Below, one piece after another: positions 12,700 to 25,593 of a DNA stretch of 64,000 nucleotides. This stretch comes from Leptoclinus maculatus (taxonomy: Eukaryota > Chordata > Actinopteri > Perciformes > Stichaeidae): positions 19,828,343 through 19,892,342 of the forward strand of contig JAVDOI010000009.1 of the NCBI GenBank assembly GCA_032191485.1, in the 5' to 3' direction. Position 1 is the first letter of the stretch; every line of letters starts with the position of its first letter. The position numbers and the translations under genes are program-made. Below the pieces are notes generated by a model. That model saw only the letters and a program-made list of their open reading frames with translations. It did not search any database and was not told the origin of the DNA.

Positions 12700-12846
12700 C
12701 AATCTGTCAGTTGGTCAGTCCACCAATTTGGTCCAGACTAAAATATCTCAACAATATGGATGGTTTACAATGCATTTTTGCCAAGACAATCATGGTTCTC
12801 AGAGAATGAAGCCTACATATTCTTCAGTGACTTTTCCTTTGACCAC
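12700..12846 (-). repeat. Copy of the 'TCCAGACTGAAATATCTC' dispersed family
   Basis: The segment contains GGTCCAGACTAAAATATCTC, then TCATGGTTCTCAGAGAATGA, then CAGTGACTTTTCC. It is the reverse complement of the arrangement at 55.2-55.5 kb, which has GAGATATTTCAGTCTGGAC and GACACTAGAGGAAAAGTCA. This is a widespread fish repeat of unknown class; other copies in this window lie near 40.3 and 48.2-48.5 kb. Confidence 0.6.
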
Positions 12847-12849
12847 AGT

Positions 12850-15800
12850 ACACAGGTAAAAATCTACTCACAGGATGAAACCTTTCCATTGTGGACAATG
12901 TGCCTCAGTTCCAAGGCGGCCTCCTTTGAACTCTGCATTTCAAGACTGAGTGTCAAGGCTGTGTCATTTGGAAAGCTACTCCAAATGTGGCTTTGTTTTT
13001 CCTGAATTTGGAAGACATAACTGGCGTATTCTCCATTGCGTGCCGCTGTTAATGCAGTCGGACAGTCCTCATCGCTTCAGAAAGTCTCAAAGTATAATGT
13101 TGCTGGTCACTGGCCAATATATTACATGAAAAGGACCTAGAACAGAGGCAACACAGGATAGAATGAATGGAAGCCAAGCATCAATTCCACTGTTCTTGTT
13201 TGCAGCATGGACAGGTTTTTCATTCTGTAACACGCACACACACACACAATGAAAGAAAAATGGAAGTTTTACTTTTTCTTGCAAAGTTATACCTTTGTTT
13301 TCTCATCAAAACACATCCTCTTCCTTTGTAAGTCCCCCTTGTTTTATTCAAAAAAGTATAGTCTCCTAAAACCCAGTCATCTGAAACAAATGATTTGTCT
13401 TGCTGTTTTCTACAAACACATTAATATTATGTTGAAGTATAGGCCAGTATATTTAATTTGAGGCCACTTTCAGTTGTCTGTGGTTTGGACTTTTGGTACT
13501 GTTTTCTGTTAACTGTTATCAAAGTCAAATCTTGTCCAAATATTGCTTCGTCAATGGCTTAATTGCATTTTTGCATCAGTTTAGTTAAGAGCCATACTGC
13601 ACTTTATATCCCGGCACCTCAGCGGCCCATTGTACCCATGGATCACAGACTTGGCTTTGAATCAGCATCAAAGAGCGCAATCTCCTCTAAAAGTCAAGCT
13701 GTTTCAAAAGGAACTGCTTCTCCACTTGCCATTTGGAATGGTACTGGGTTTTCTGTGGAAATGTTGGCAGGAAATATTGTCAAAGAAAGCAGGGTTCGTT
13801 TTAACAATGGCTCACCATGTGAGCCACATCAAAACCATATCTGTGTTTTCAATCATCTATGCGTTGCCAAGCCGGCGCTTCAGGACAGAATTGTATGTCT
13901 TTAAATCAGAAAAAGTCTGCTTTTGTGACCAACATCAAAGCAGTCCCACTCTTCTCCTCCAAAAAAAACCCAAAAACCAAGTAGTTTTAATGATAACTTA
14001 CTTGGTCGTGTGGCGCAGAGTCACATTGAGACTCTGAAATTACTAGTAGCAGATAGAGAGTTCCAAGGCATGATCCTCTGCCAATCTCACAGGCACCTCT
14101 CTGAGCACTCTGTGCCATATCACACAGACTTCTCATTTCAGATTCACATCAAAGTCACCGATCCCTACTTCTAAAAAAGAAAAAGAAATCTTTCATTGTG
14201 GTGAGTTTTGAATTAGCTGTGGCTTGAATGAAGACTTTTTCAAAACATTTCAGCCACTGAGTAGACTTTTGACCAGATCAAAAACAGCTCAGTGTTTGGC
14301 ATTGCCCACCAAAAGCGAAGTGGTGCCTTGGTATCCATTATGTGAGCTGTATTACAGGGTAACACTCTCTGACTGAAATCAAAGCTGTTCGGTGCGGTGG
14401 TGTACCTATACTGAACTTAAGCAAATGTACACTCTCAGTCACAAGTCTAACACAGGCTCAACACCTGGCGTTCCAGAGTGACCACAGTTCCAAGAAATGG
14501 AATGGTTACCTGTGATTATGCGTCACTACTTGCATACTTCAAAGACAAATGGCCATCTATCAAAGGCTCACACACTATTCAGATTACATGTCCTTTTTTA
14601 ATTACTGAGCACTTGGAGTCTCTATTAGGATTAAATGGTGTGTCTCCCAAAAGAACACGGTTGACTTATTTTTCCTCTATGAAACTAATTCAGATCAGGC
14701 GGGAGACAGTTAGGGTTAGGACATTGTGAAGTATCCCCTGTGATCCTAGTTATCCAATAAGGGCACGCGGAAGCTTGTATTCCAGGGATAACTGCACTCC
14801 TGCTTTAGTGGCCCCTGGCTCTCATATTAAGAAAGGGGTCGGCTGACCGAGACGCGGCTCCTCTGGCCGGTCCTAAAAGGCATTATAGTGTCATCTTGGG
14901 AGGATGTGCATTTGCATTGTGTGGAGAAATGTATTGAAAGGCTAAAGGGTCAATAAGCAAAGAATAACATTCACTACTCTCTGTTGGTGGAAACTTTCAA
15001 GTATGTTGCACATCTGGCCACACCTCAATCAGTGATGTCACAGAAGGTGTTCTGTCTGACAGCTGATGGGAAACATACACAGAGGGCAGTTCAGCAGCAG
15101 ATTCCAGCTGTGTGTGACCTCATGCTTCAAATAACCCATATAAGCTTTTACATACAGGCAGGGATGGAACGAAGTCATTATGAAATCTCATGTAAGTCAA
15201 CTCAAGCCCTAAAACCGCTGAATGCCTTTTTAAAATGGTGATTACAAGACAATATGTTTAGTGAATTTACAGGAATAATGTATGCTTATTAAAAAGTGTA
15301 TTTCTAGCGTATTGAAGTTTTTAAGGGTTTGTGAACCACTGGCTTAGAGGAACACCTTACTTTGACATTGTGGTTGTACCGTCAAATATAAATAAAACAC
15401 TGCAAACACTCCAAAGTATATATGTCATTATCTATTTTTCCATTTAAATGTTCCACAATCCTTTTTTTAGTCAACAAAAGAAAGAATTGGTGTCCACTTG
15501 CCATATTGTTTTCTGTAATTATTCTTATAAAAAGGGAAAACCTTTACCTGTCAGGGAACTCAAGGAAGATTCTGCCATTTTAATGTTGCTTTTTAAGATG
15601 GTATGTATGTTACTTTGACTCATTCATTTGTTACCCTATCTTCATTAACCATGTGTTTGTTTTCAAATGTATATGTTTTTCTTTCTTCTGCAATATGCTG
15701 ATGCTCAGTCTACACTACATTCATAATGTCAATGCTTTCGTCCGTCATGACGAACAATTTTGCAGTCAAACTCTATGACCATCACGTCATCAGATATTAG

Positions 15801-15990
15801 TGAATACATCTCACACACACAGCTAAACAACAACAACAACATTTGTGACACCGCACAAACGGTGGAGCAGGTCACAATAAATACAATTTGTTTCCACTGT
15901 TTCATTTTTAACAGTAAGGTCAGTGTATGCCAACAATGAAACCAGCCATTGGATGTTTAGGATGTAATAACAATGTCTATCTCACAATCC
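12850..15990. other. Unique DNA, no gene recognised
   Basis: A (CA)n tract lies at 13233-13249. The region 13563-14037 stays open in two plus-strand frames (113 and 135 codons), but neither peptide shows a known domain and splice-site context is poor. A GC-richer patch at 14750-14880 has a complex, possibly conserved texture. A GTTAGGGTTAGG at 14709-14720 is too short to be telomeric. Confidence 0.45.
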
Positions 15991-15992
15991 AT

Positions 15993-16182
<190 letters not shown>

Positions 16183-16184
16183 GA

Positions 16185-17040
16185 TTTATTCCACAATAGT
16201 CTCATCTCCACCTTTTGTGAGTTTCCCTTCCATCGCCCGCTCTTTTGCTGCCTCTCTTTGTTTTTTAGAAGTCTCAAGTTGATTTGCAAAGCTTACATTC
16301 TAAGAGGGAAAGGAATTTAATGGTAAAATAACATAAAAGGGCAATTCACTTCCTCCTATAAATCTTCTTTATTAAAGCTTTCTTTGGTAATCCAGAATGG
16401 CTTTAAGTGATATTGAAGTCGGGGGAAAATCATGAATTTTACCAAACCCCCCCACCCCCAAAAAAAAGTAGGGCTAAATGTAACAGCTAACATAAAAAAA
16501 ATGTACCCTGGTCCTACTCACAATCTAAAAATCTTACTTAAAGAGGGCAACTTCCTTGACACAGCTTCACACTGGCACAACATATACCGAAAAAGACAAA
16601 ACTATGTCTTCATCTAGAAGAAAAAGAAAAGAAGAACCTTGTTCGTCTAACTGAGCTGCTTTAAAATGCTAACAATTATCCAGTGTTGATGAGGATATAA
16701 ACAATCTACTACTGTATTATTATGAATATGTTGAAGATATAAGAAGAGATCTTACATTTGAACATGGAACCCTTTATTAATGAAGAGTGCTTGTATAATG
16801 TGGGTCTACAATTCACTTCATTGTACTCAGGATTTCGCTAGAAAAAGAAATGTTGCGTTGAAAATAAAAAAAAAAGTTACAATCTGTGAAGTCGGTGCTT
16901 GAGTCGTTCGATAGAGCGTGCTTCATCTTATTAAAACCTCTTTGAATCTACCTTTCTTTCCGCTAAAGCCTACTTAGCTAGGGAGGATCTAAAAAGCCTG
17001 CTTGTGTTTTCTGAAGAGGCTTTTTCCGCTTACAGAGGAG
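16185..17040. other. Unique AT-rich DNA, no gene seen
   Basis: The stretch includes short A and C runs near 16447-16468. No gene or known repeat is recognised. Confidence 0.5.
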
Positions 17041-17560
17041 AGAGAATTTAAGGGTGGGGGTGTTGATGAAAAAAAGAAAAAGAAGAAGAAAAACTAGGTC
17101 ACCATTTTTACTACGATCTCTTTATCCCTTCATTGTTGCTGAGCAGCTTTACACCCCCTGTTGTGACGTAAAAAACCAGCAGTTCCCGTTGGTGGAGATC
17201 TGGGGGAGACTTGCAGGTGTAGGGATGCGGGTATTGGGTGAGTCCGGTGGACACGGTGTGATTGGAGGGGAAGCAGGAAGAGGATGGGGGTGTGATTGCA
17301 GAGAGAAGCAAGGCAGGGGTGACGCTCCCCTCCCACTGAGATGCTTAGGCACCCTGGGGACAGTGTTGGGGGTGTAGGAGAGGGTGAGTGTATATGTGTG
17401 CAACTGTGGAAGCCGGAATAGAATCTGGAAAAAAATGGGAGTGCAGCTTGAATGCAGGAGAGACAAAGTGATTGGATGAGAGAAAATCAGAAAGAGAGGT
17501 GGGGGTGATTGGAGAAAGGAAGAGAAATGGGGTGGAGTGAGTGGACCAATCCCGTCTTTG
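17040..17560 (+). other. Purine-rich, G-rich block
   Basis: The plus strand is strongly G and purine biased. A GAAAAAGAAGAAG run at 17067-17093 is followed by a G-rich part with closely spaced G runs at 17202-17206, 17222-17224, 17229-17231 and 17236-17238. A half cyclic-AMP element TGACGTA lies at 17164-17170. The bias makes several frames open on both strands, which explains the overlapping 66-107-codon frames. It could be a regulatory G-quadruplex region or simply low complexity. Confidence 0.4.
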
Positions 17561-17573
17561 CTATCAGCAGGAG

Positions 17574-17622
17574 GTGTGTGTGTGTGTGTGTGTCTGTGTG
17601 TGTGTGTTTGCCTGTGTGTGCA
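17574..17622. repeat. Interrupted (GT)n microsatellite
   Basis: GT repeats are broken by CT and TT steps and followed by GTGTGTGCATGCACA. Confidence 0.9.
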
Positions 17623-17639
17623 TGCACAGAATCGTTTGA

Positions 17640-20240
17640 AGTAGAGAGTATATCAATCTTTCTGCAGACCCTGATGGAAACCGCTCAACATTCATATTTT
17701 GCTAAAAACATGCCAGCAAAACCTTGCACTTTTGTCTCCAACAACAGCTCAACAGTGTGAGCCATAATGGAAAGGACTATCCTCGCACAGCAGCAGAGTG
17801 TTGAATGAATCCCCAGCCTGCACACTGATAAATGTGATACAGTAAATGATCACAGAAACAGGCCACATATCAGCCCAGTATCCCATCATCATGCTTTTAT
17901 TGTTGAAATTTTACTTCTTGACTCCAATTTCTGTGTGCACCACCATGTGAAACAACCACGGATGCCCTTGAAGAGAGACAGTCTGAAATGTACAATAGGA
18001 ATAATGATTTCGTCCTCATTATGTTGGCTGACCGTTGGCCCTGCCTTTCCAAATGTGGCCGTTATGAACAGCTTAAAATGTTTTTGCCTGCGCCTGTGTT
18101 TTGATGAATTATGGTAATGTTTGTTTCAAGCGTAACCAGACCTTTAACTATTTCTTAATCGCTGTTTATTTTCCATAATCGCAAGGTTTCTCAAACCTTG
18201 GTTTTATGCAAGCAACATATCTCAACGAACGTCTTCCTGTTTATCCGGCTTTGCCCGTGGAAACAAAAGATATGTGTCATTTTCCAAAGATAATTATTTC
18301 TGCAGCCATCAAAGCAGATCCGGAAGAGTTTTTTCAATACCAAGTTAAATGGTTAATGGTTGTTATTCTTGCCTTAATATTTTGTGCTCAACAGCTAGAT
18401 TCCAATGCCCAACACTTGACTAATCGTTCTTTTACACCAGCTCCTTCCTGTTAAAAATCCTCTATTTATTCCTGTGTTGTGCATGTATTTGCATATATTT
18501 TCCTCTTAGGAGAATTGATCACTAATATGAGGTCATGACTGTCATGCATTTAGACTTCTTATGTTGTTTCTCTCTGACTAGAATTCCAAAACACAGTTGA
18601 GCGCTACAATCCCTTTGAGTATTTAAATCATGTCATAGCCATAATCTTAGTTTGAGTGCGACTCCGTCTCTCCCAGCAGAGAACATGGATGGTGGAAGAA
18701 AGCCCATGGATGTCTCCGGGTGCCCGGTCTTAGAAAGCGAGATCAGTGGGTTATTGAGCCAGTGTTGGGCTTAACCCTTGCTTTTCACAACAGCAGAGCA
18801 GATCACCATGGCAACTTAAACGGCACGACGAACCTGCTTCGATACGTTCAAGCTCCTGGACAATATTACCAGGATACGGGATACACATATTATTCCATTG
18901 CCACAATTCCACCTCTAAAATGAAATGTAAATGAAACACAAAGGTGATAATAATAGATATATACATAAATTATATACATTTCCATATAACAACATATGTT
19001 TACAGAATAACAGTGATCTGAGACTAGAAGAACACTTCATGTTCCTTGATGATTCATTGTGTCAGATATAATAAATATTTGTCGCGTTTCCAGGGCAATT
19101 TCCCCACTCTCGCTACAAACTTATTAATAATGGATGAAATTAAGATATTAAGTGTGCTGATATTATTTTGCAGGATTCACAGGAGTTATTTGTGTAATAT
19201 ATTATTTGTGTATTTCATCACTGCAGACTCATTCTGCCAAGGACATGTTTGTGTATGTGTAATATGTATACATTTTCCTTATTGTTGTAGTCTGCTGAAG
19301 CATATGTTTACAATATCCAAGAAATGTAAATAAAGTGCATACTTTTAGTAAACTGATCATCAATGGTATGAATTTTGCATCATCTGCTCAGCCTGCTTGA
19401 AAAAAAACCTTCCCCCTCAAAGAAAGACTGTAGTTTATGATAACAGTTGTATTTTCAAAATTCTGGTTTCATTCATAATGCTAACCTTGTACTTACTAAA
19501 TTGCTGACATCTCAGTATGTGGCAACATAAGAGGTCCAACAAGAAAAAAAACATAAATTGTCACTCAATCAGTCTAACCATATAATAATTATGGTATATG
19601 GTATTAAACCACATCATGTTGGTAATCATTTATTGTTTGCAATCCTTGGGTTTATTTTTCATTACGTGGCTGATTGTCCGTGTTTCTTGTTGTTTTTAGT
19701 CTGTTCCTAAAGTCACGTGGTGAGTGTCATACTATTTTTACTGATAAAGCCAATCAACGGGAAAAAAAGCTGTAATGAACCATATTTTTCCGTAAAGTTG
19801 CTTTAAGGTTTGAAAAATGTCTAACGCTTTATTCTATTAGTCTGCAATACACCCATAATTTCATATCTAGTATTATTTTTTTCCCCTTGAAAGAACAGCT
19901 TAATTAAATCCAAGAAAATATGCAGTCATTCATTTATTATTGGAAACGTAATTTTTTATATATTTGGAATCAAGTAATTGCAGACAAATGCTTTTTTTTA
20001 TTTTTCCATTTAGCAATGAATTGGTTTTAATTCATTGAAAGTTTATCCATTGAACAGTGTCTCCATTTTCCCTAAAATGAGTACAAAAGGACATAGTTCA
20101 AACATTCACTTGAGAATTACAGCCCGGTCGGTTATTCAAGCTTTTTTGCAGATTTTAAAATCCAAATTGCCATGATTTCAATGGAATTAGCCAAGATGAC
20201 TGTGGCATACTTTTACTCACATTTCCCAAAATTTCATCTT
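17640..20240. other. Unique DNA, no gene seen; enhancer-like patch at 18.03-18.46 kb
   Basis: The stretch 18030-18460 has balanced composition and ATTA/TAAT motifs with no repeat signature, and reads like conserved non-coding DNA. From about 18900 on the sequence is strongly AT-rich, with no recognisable element. The open frames of 60-95 codons show no domain. Confidence 0.4.
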
Positions 20241-21080
20241 GACAAAAACTGAGCGTTTGCCCGCACAGCATTAGTTCATGACTCGCCCACCAGCAGACCG
20301 CTACTTGTTAAATGTTTGAAAAGAAACTAGCGTGCAGATAGTCTGCCAGCACAAAGCCACCCTCCTCATATCAGACTAAAGGAGTTATAAGTTAGTTATG
20401 TGAGAGTGATCTAAACAGGGGCATGAAATCATGACTAATGAAGCATGACTTTCATCCATAGGTCTCTGGAACACCACACATTTTGACCTCTGTCTGCGTT
20501 CATAGCACACACACACACACACACATATATGACACAGAGGTTGTCACATTCAGCACATTAACAATGCTCCCTGTATGAATTATTTTAAATAAGTAAGCAG
20601 TTTTTCCTCTCCATTCACTCAGCAAAACATGACACTCTAATGTAGGTCGGTAGCATAAGTGCCTGTCAATGATGCTGTTAATATGGGTGAAGTATCTAAA
20701 TAGGATCGGCCTAAAAACCCTGACAAGAAACAAGACTGTGAGAGACACAGAGGTCGTAGCAGAATTAACCTCATTAACCAGTGTGACAAATCACTCCAGC
20801 CAAAAGTCTGCAACGGGTAGCATCTCACTGCCGTCCTGCTCACTCAGTGTGCACTGCACAGCTACAGCATTGAGTCCGCTGGTCGTGTGCTCTCTGACAC
20901 ACATGCCACTACCATGCTAATCCTGTTAGTGCTGTGGCCTGCTGCCTGACACACACACACTCGCACACATTCTTAAGCTGTTGGTAGAAAGTGAACTCCC
21001 TAAGCTTCTGTAAAGGCTGACAAACAGCACCCAGGAAAAGACTGACTGAGCCTTTTTCCTTTTCAGCCCATTTTACCTCA
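20240..21080. other. Unique DNA with a short (AC)n tract
   Basis: (AC)n at 20504-20524 and a short CA run at 20948-20960. The stretch 20600-20920 has mixed composition and could be a regulatory block. No gene is recognised. Confidence 0.4.
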
Positions 21081-21094
21081 AACGATTATTTCCA

Positions 21095-21330
21095 ATGGTT
21101 ATGATTTGAGCTGAAATAACTAATCGATTAAGTCAATTAAAATAGACTAGAGAAATGGTTGGCAACGAATTTTGTCGTCGTTTAGTTGGGTCCATTTTAC
21201 GCACTTTCTCCGTACTCAGCCAATGCGGCGCTTTGTGTTGCTCACGTGAAGAATTACAGGAAATGACTGTCTCTACTTTGTCTCTGGAGTGAGCACAGAC
21301 AGAAATACCTTCCATCTGTTGTTTTTTTTT
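21095..21330 (-). repeat. Probable dispersed repeat with ATCGATTAA / TTTTGTCGTCG motifs
   Basis: GAGCTGAAATAACTAATCGA followed by AACGAATTTTGTCGTCGTTT resembles the widespread fish repeat built around 'GAGCTGCAACTAACGATTA' and 'ATCGATTA'. The match is diverged and the boundaries are guesses. Confidence 0.4.
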
Positions 21331-21334
21331 GTTA

Positions 21335-23300
21335 TTGCAGTAAAAGCATTGTGCAGGAACATAAGGTTGATGACGACAAACTGTTTCAATACCGGAGACT
21401 GGCGTTTAGCTAAAGATTCATGCTTCAACCTAGCATTTTTATTTTGAAGAAGCCATTGATAAAAAAAAAAGAAAAGCAAAGTCCAAAATGCATATAGGTA
21501 ACGCAAATGAGTTGGATAAATCAAAACAATATCTTGACACAACTAAAATCTGTCTGGCATCATGCCTAAATACAGTAGTACAAGTCATTTCGTCTCACAC
21601 ATTAAGCACTACTACATCATGTAACTTGGAATTGTAATATAAAGGTTTTTTTCTTGCTCCCTAAAACAGCTTAAAACAAAAGTGTTTGTGTTTTTACATT
21701 AAAGTAACATTATTTATTTAGATACGTTTTCTAACTTTCTCCCTTGAAATAGTCGAGACAACGCTCAATCTTTTCTGCCTTCACTTTTCCACAAAGGACT
21801 CAACAGAAGGCAGTGGAATTTGGTGAAAAGCATGACAAAGATGAAAGAAGAGATGAGCAGCGCCAACACCTCTTGGATTCTATCACAAAATTCCAACAAT
21901 TTTTTTGTCATTTTTAATTCTAAGAAAAAATGCTTTTTTATCCCCACTCTTCCCACATATGTTAACATTATTCATTGGTTAACAGCTTATAGTTGGTTAA
22001 TTCTTACAGACACAGCCTATTGGACGAACTGTAAATTACCATATTTCTTATATTGTGTAGTTAAATATTACATGCACATATCAGCTTTGTGTGTGATTCT
22101 GCAACATTTCATAACAGAACTTGTTGAGCATAAGACTTACTTGTCTCAATTCGAGCACAACTTTGTGTCTTAAAACGAGTGTGTGTAGAAAAGGAAAGGA
22201 GAGGCAGTAAGGTCAGAGGGAAGAGGAGATGAGGGGGTAAACGTTTCCTGGAGGTGCTGTGTACCGATTCTCCAGTAAAACCTCATTTGGACAAAGAACA
22301 CACAGCCAGTTAACAAAGAGATTAAAACAAATAAACTACATGACGTTTTTTGTTTGTTTCTTGTAAACATGTCAGTGTAACTAAGGAACAGAACACACTT
22401 AAAAAAGGTTTATTTAGATGAATAAAAGACTTGTTTTCTTGCTCTTCAAATGCTTTCCATCTCTGAGCCTGCCACAGAAACCACAGGAAATGTTTTCTTA
22501 AATACAAAGTAATGAGGTCCTTTAAAGTTTCAAACATATTTTGTTTGTGAGTCTCATGATAAAATGTTTCTTGTGAGTTACCACAACTATGAATCTGTAT
22601 GTGTGTTCATCCCTTTGAACGTACAGTATCTCTCCTTAACATAAGACACTTTTCCTTTTCGAATCTAATTGTTGATAAGTCATATAGCTGATGATTAATG
22701 GTGACTCAGGAAAATATCAAGTGAAATGTGAAATAATCACAAATCCAGATGAATCACAATGGAATGAAAACAAACAATGTAAAGATTAGATCAGGGATAT
22801 CTTATCATCTCATTATTACATTATTGTTATTAGTAGTAGTAGTAGCAATGATGGTAGTAGTAGTTTGTGTTAATTGGTATAAGTTTGATATTAAAATGTA
22901 ATTTATTTAATTTAAACAAGGTTTTTAGAAATGCTCGTGTTTTACTCAAAATCTATAGAAAAGGACATGAATACAGAAGGACGCCACAAGTTTGACTTCC
23001 TACTGTACAGTTTCCCCAAACAGTGTCCTCTTGCTGATTTCTGACTCTTTTAGCTTTTGTAACTCTTTAATTAAGTTACTATTTAAACAAATCTGAATGT
23101 AGGCAACTCGTATCATCTTTCTATATTGCTTATTGACAGGCAATGTGAAGGAATCAAATACGTACAAAAATGTTTGGCTGTTTCAATGTGAAGCAGATCT
23201 CAGAAAATCATCTTTTTTTTTAGACCTTACTGAAAACAGGGCTAGAAAACTTCATAACATCTGCCGTGTTGAAAACAAGTGTCTGTCTGTCAGGAATAAT
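21335..23300. other. Unique AT-rich DNA with a TAG triplet repeat
   Basis: An imperfect (TAG)n run occupies 22829-22866. Otherwise no gene and no known repeat is recognised. Open frames of up to 117 codons here are in AT-rich DNA and lack any domain. Confidence 0.5.
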
Positions 23301-23309
23301 TTATAACAG

Positions 23310-23400
23310 GCAGATTCAGGGAACATGATTAATTAAAAACTGGTCTTAATTAACAGCCTCAATCAATGGAGCTCATTACCAGCTCTGCTGGAGGTTTCAC
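23310..23400. promoter_or_regulatory. Homeodomain-site-rich patch beside the (AC)n tract
   Basis: TTAATTAAAA and TTAATTAAC occur 18 bp apart, followed by ATCAATGGAGCTCATTACC. Dense TAAT/ATTA cores in otherwise balanced sequence are typical of homeobox-bound enhancers. This is a texture argument only. Confidence 0.25.
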
Positions 23401-23413
23401 AGGTAGGCCTGCA

Positions 23414-23659
<246 letters not shown>

Positions 23660-23723
23660 AAGTGTCACCAAAAAGGTCTTGAAAAGGAAACCATCTCAAA
23701 GTCAAAGTGAAATGAAGAGAATT

Positions 23724-23745
23724 TCTATAAATAAATAAATAAATT
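23724..23745. repeat. (AAAT)n short tandem repeat
   Basis: Five AAAT-type units end in AATTGAATG. Confidence 0.85.
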
Positions 23746-23749
23746 GAAT

Positions 23750-24940
23750 GTTTTCTCTTGATTAAATTAGTGCAGCGAGAGTAAGCCACACTGCAAGACG
23801 CTCTCCCAGAGCTATACCACAAGAAAGGCTAAAAAAATATGAAACATTTAAAAAAAATGACTGGAAAACAAATTGTCAGTACACTCAACAGAGCTCTCAG
23901 CAACGTTTTTTTGTAACTGCACAAATCTGAAGAGTTCCAGCTGCTGCAGTTTACGCTGCAGAACCAGAACTGACAGCTGAAATGACGGACAATGGACACA
24001 ACTGCAGTATAGTTCCACTCACGGCTCATGAGAGTTTATGGTTTAGACATATCCAGAGCACATCCAGGAGTCTGCTCCAACCCATGGGGCCACTGCTCCA
24101 CCTGGTGAAATTAGCAGCACCACTGTCTTGGCAACCGTCCAGCAAGCTAATTCATAATTTATCTCAACAGATGAACAGCTCTACAGTGGCTCATTTTTAC
24201 ATCCCAAAAAAAATGGATTTATTGATGATAATTTCATTGATGTTTAGAAATAACAATTCAAACAATTCATGACAATATGGTGACAATCTTTGAATTATAC
24301 ATCAAATCTTCCATAAGAGTGATATCTTTCATTCTATTGTTATTGACCTAAGGATAATGGGAATACAGTGGATCCAGAGCAATAACAGTGTATTCGGTTG
24401 TAGTTCACCTTTATGTTTTAGTAGTTTCTATGATATAGAAAATATGTTACTACAATAACACATTCGTTAATGATCTACTACACAAAACAAACTTCCATTG
24501 CAAAACAAGAGTTGCTCTCTGTGCTACCTTACAGAACATGTTCAATAAATGAGTCAACAATTCTGTAATATTTAATATTTAATAATAAATAATTTATTTT
24601 TGATTCCAAATGGGTTTAAAGTAAAGAAATGCATTACAATCAAATGTGTACACTATCCATACGTTTATGATAGATAGATGGATAGGAAATTAAAAAAATT
24701 GGGGCAAAAAAACTCCCCATTATCTCCAGAGGAAATTATTGGGTGGCATGTACCAAATCGTCAATTCAGCAAGACTTTCAATTAAGACTTTGTATCCATT
24801 TTAAATATATATCTCACTTCAAGCCCCCCAAAGTCTATTTGTTAATAATTCTGATGGAATTATGTATTCATGTGTGTTGGTTGGGTTGTATAACAGTATG
24901 TAGAAAAAATGGTTGTTGGATAATCATATACCACTCACAC
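23750..24940. other. Unique AT-rich DNA, no gene seen
   Basis: No gene or known repeat is recognised. A GATAGATAGATGGATAG run lies at 24670-24686. Confidence 0.5.
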
Positions 24941-24984
24941 ACCAGCAGCCATGGGGGCTGTGAGGGCTGTGCCTCAGTTACGAC

Positions 24985-25060
24985 TTAATTTGGTGACGTC
25001 ATTATACTCGATAGCCAATCATATTATGGCAGTGGTTGTAGAGGAATTCATACATTTCGA
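24985..25060. promoter_or_regulatory. CRE palindrome and CCAAT box
   Basis: A full cyclic-AMP response element TGACGTCA lies at 24994-25001 and a CCAAT motif at 25015-25019, 13 bp apart, in front of a GA-rich and GT-rich stretch. This pairing is common in vertebrate promoters. No TATA box or initiator is evident, and no convincing exon follows. The 182-codon open frame crossing this point runs through GT microsatellites and is not credible. Confidence 0.3.
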
Positions 25061-25079
25061 GCTAGAGGGAGAAGGAGAG

Positions 25080-25292
25080 GGAGAGACAGACAGAGAGAGA
25101 GTTAGTGTGTGTGTGTGTGTGTGTGCTCTTCTTGGGGGGATTTTAGCCAGATGTCAAACTGAAGTTGTGGCCGCAACTCAGCTCAGCTGCTGTGCGCCAC
25201 TTCAAAGTTTAAACATTCTCTTTCTGTATGTGTGTGTGTGTGTGTGCGTGTGTGTAAATGTTTATGTGTGTGTGTGTGTGTGTATGTGTATA
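25080..25292. repeat. (GA)n and three (GT)n microsatellites
   Basis: GA/CAGA repeats at about 25064-25102 are followed by GT tracts at 25105-25125, 25229-25254 and 25266-25290. Confidence 0.92.
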
Positions 25293-25593
25293 TGCACGCT
25301 CACCAGCAGTGCTTTCATCTGCACACCTACAGTGAATAGCTGTGGGGGGGTTTGGGCTACTGAGTGCTCACACACAGACACACGCACAGGGCTGGGGCTG
25401 CATGTTGAGCAGCCATCACCTCAGGTTTGGCAGCGCAGAACGCTCAGGAATGACTTCGAAAACACACTTGTCTATTACAGTTTAAGTTTAAAGGTGTAAT
25501 CCTCCCAATAAAGAAAGAAACCCTCAGCTGCAGCACTGAGGTGCACCATCAAGATTCTATTCTTCTATTCTATTTCTTTCTCAGTATGATGTT

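Noticed and set aside
13563..14037. A two-frame open region that might be an exon
   Set aside because: Both frames are open by composition only; neither peptide shows a domain and no good acceptor/donor pair flanks it.
14709..14720. Interstitial telomere repeat (GTTAGGGTTAGG)
   Set aside because: Only two units; expected by chance in a 64-kb window.
24951..25499. Longest open frame in the window, 182 codons on the plus strand
   Set aside because: It runs through three GT microsatellites that encode Cys-Val runs, has no domain and no convincing splice context.
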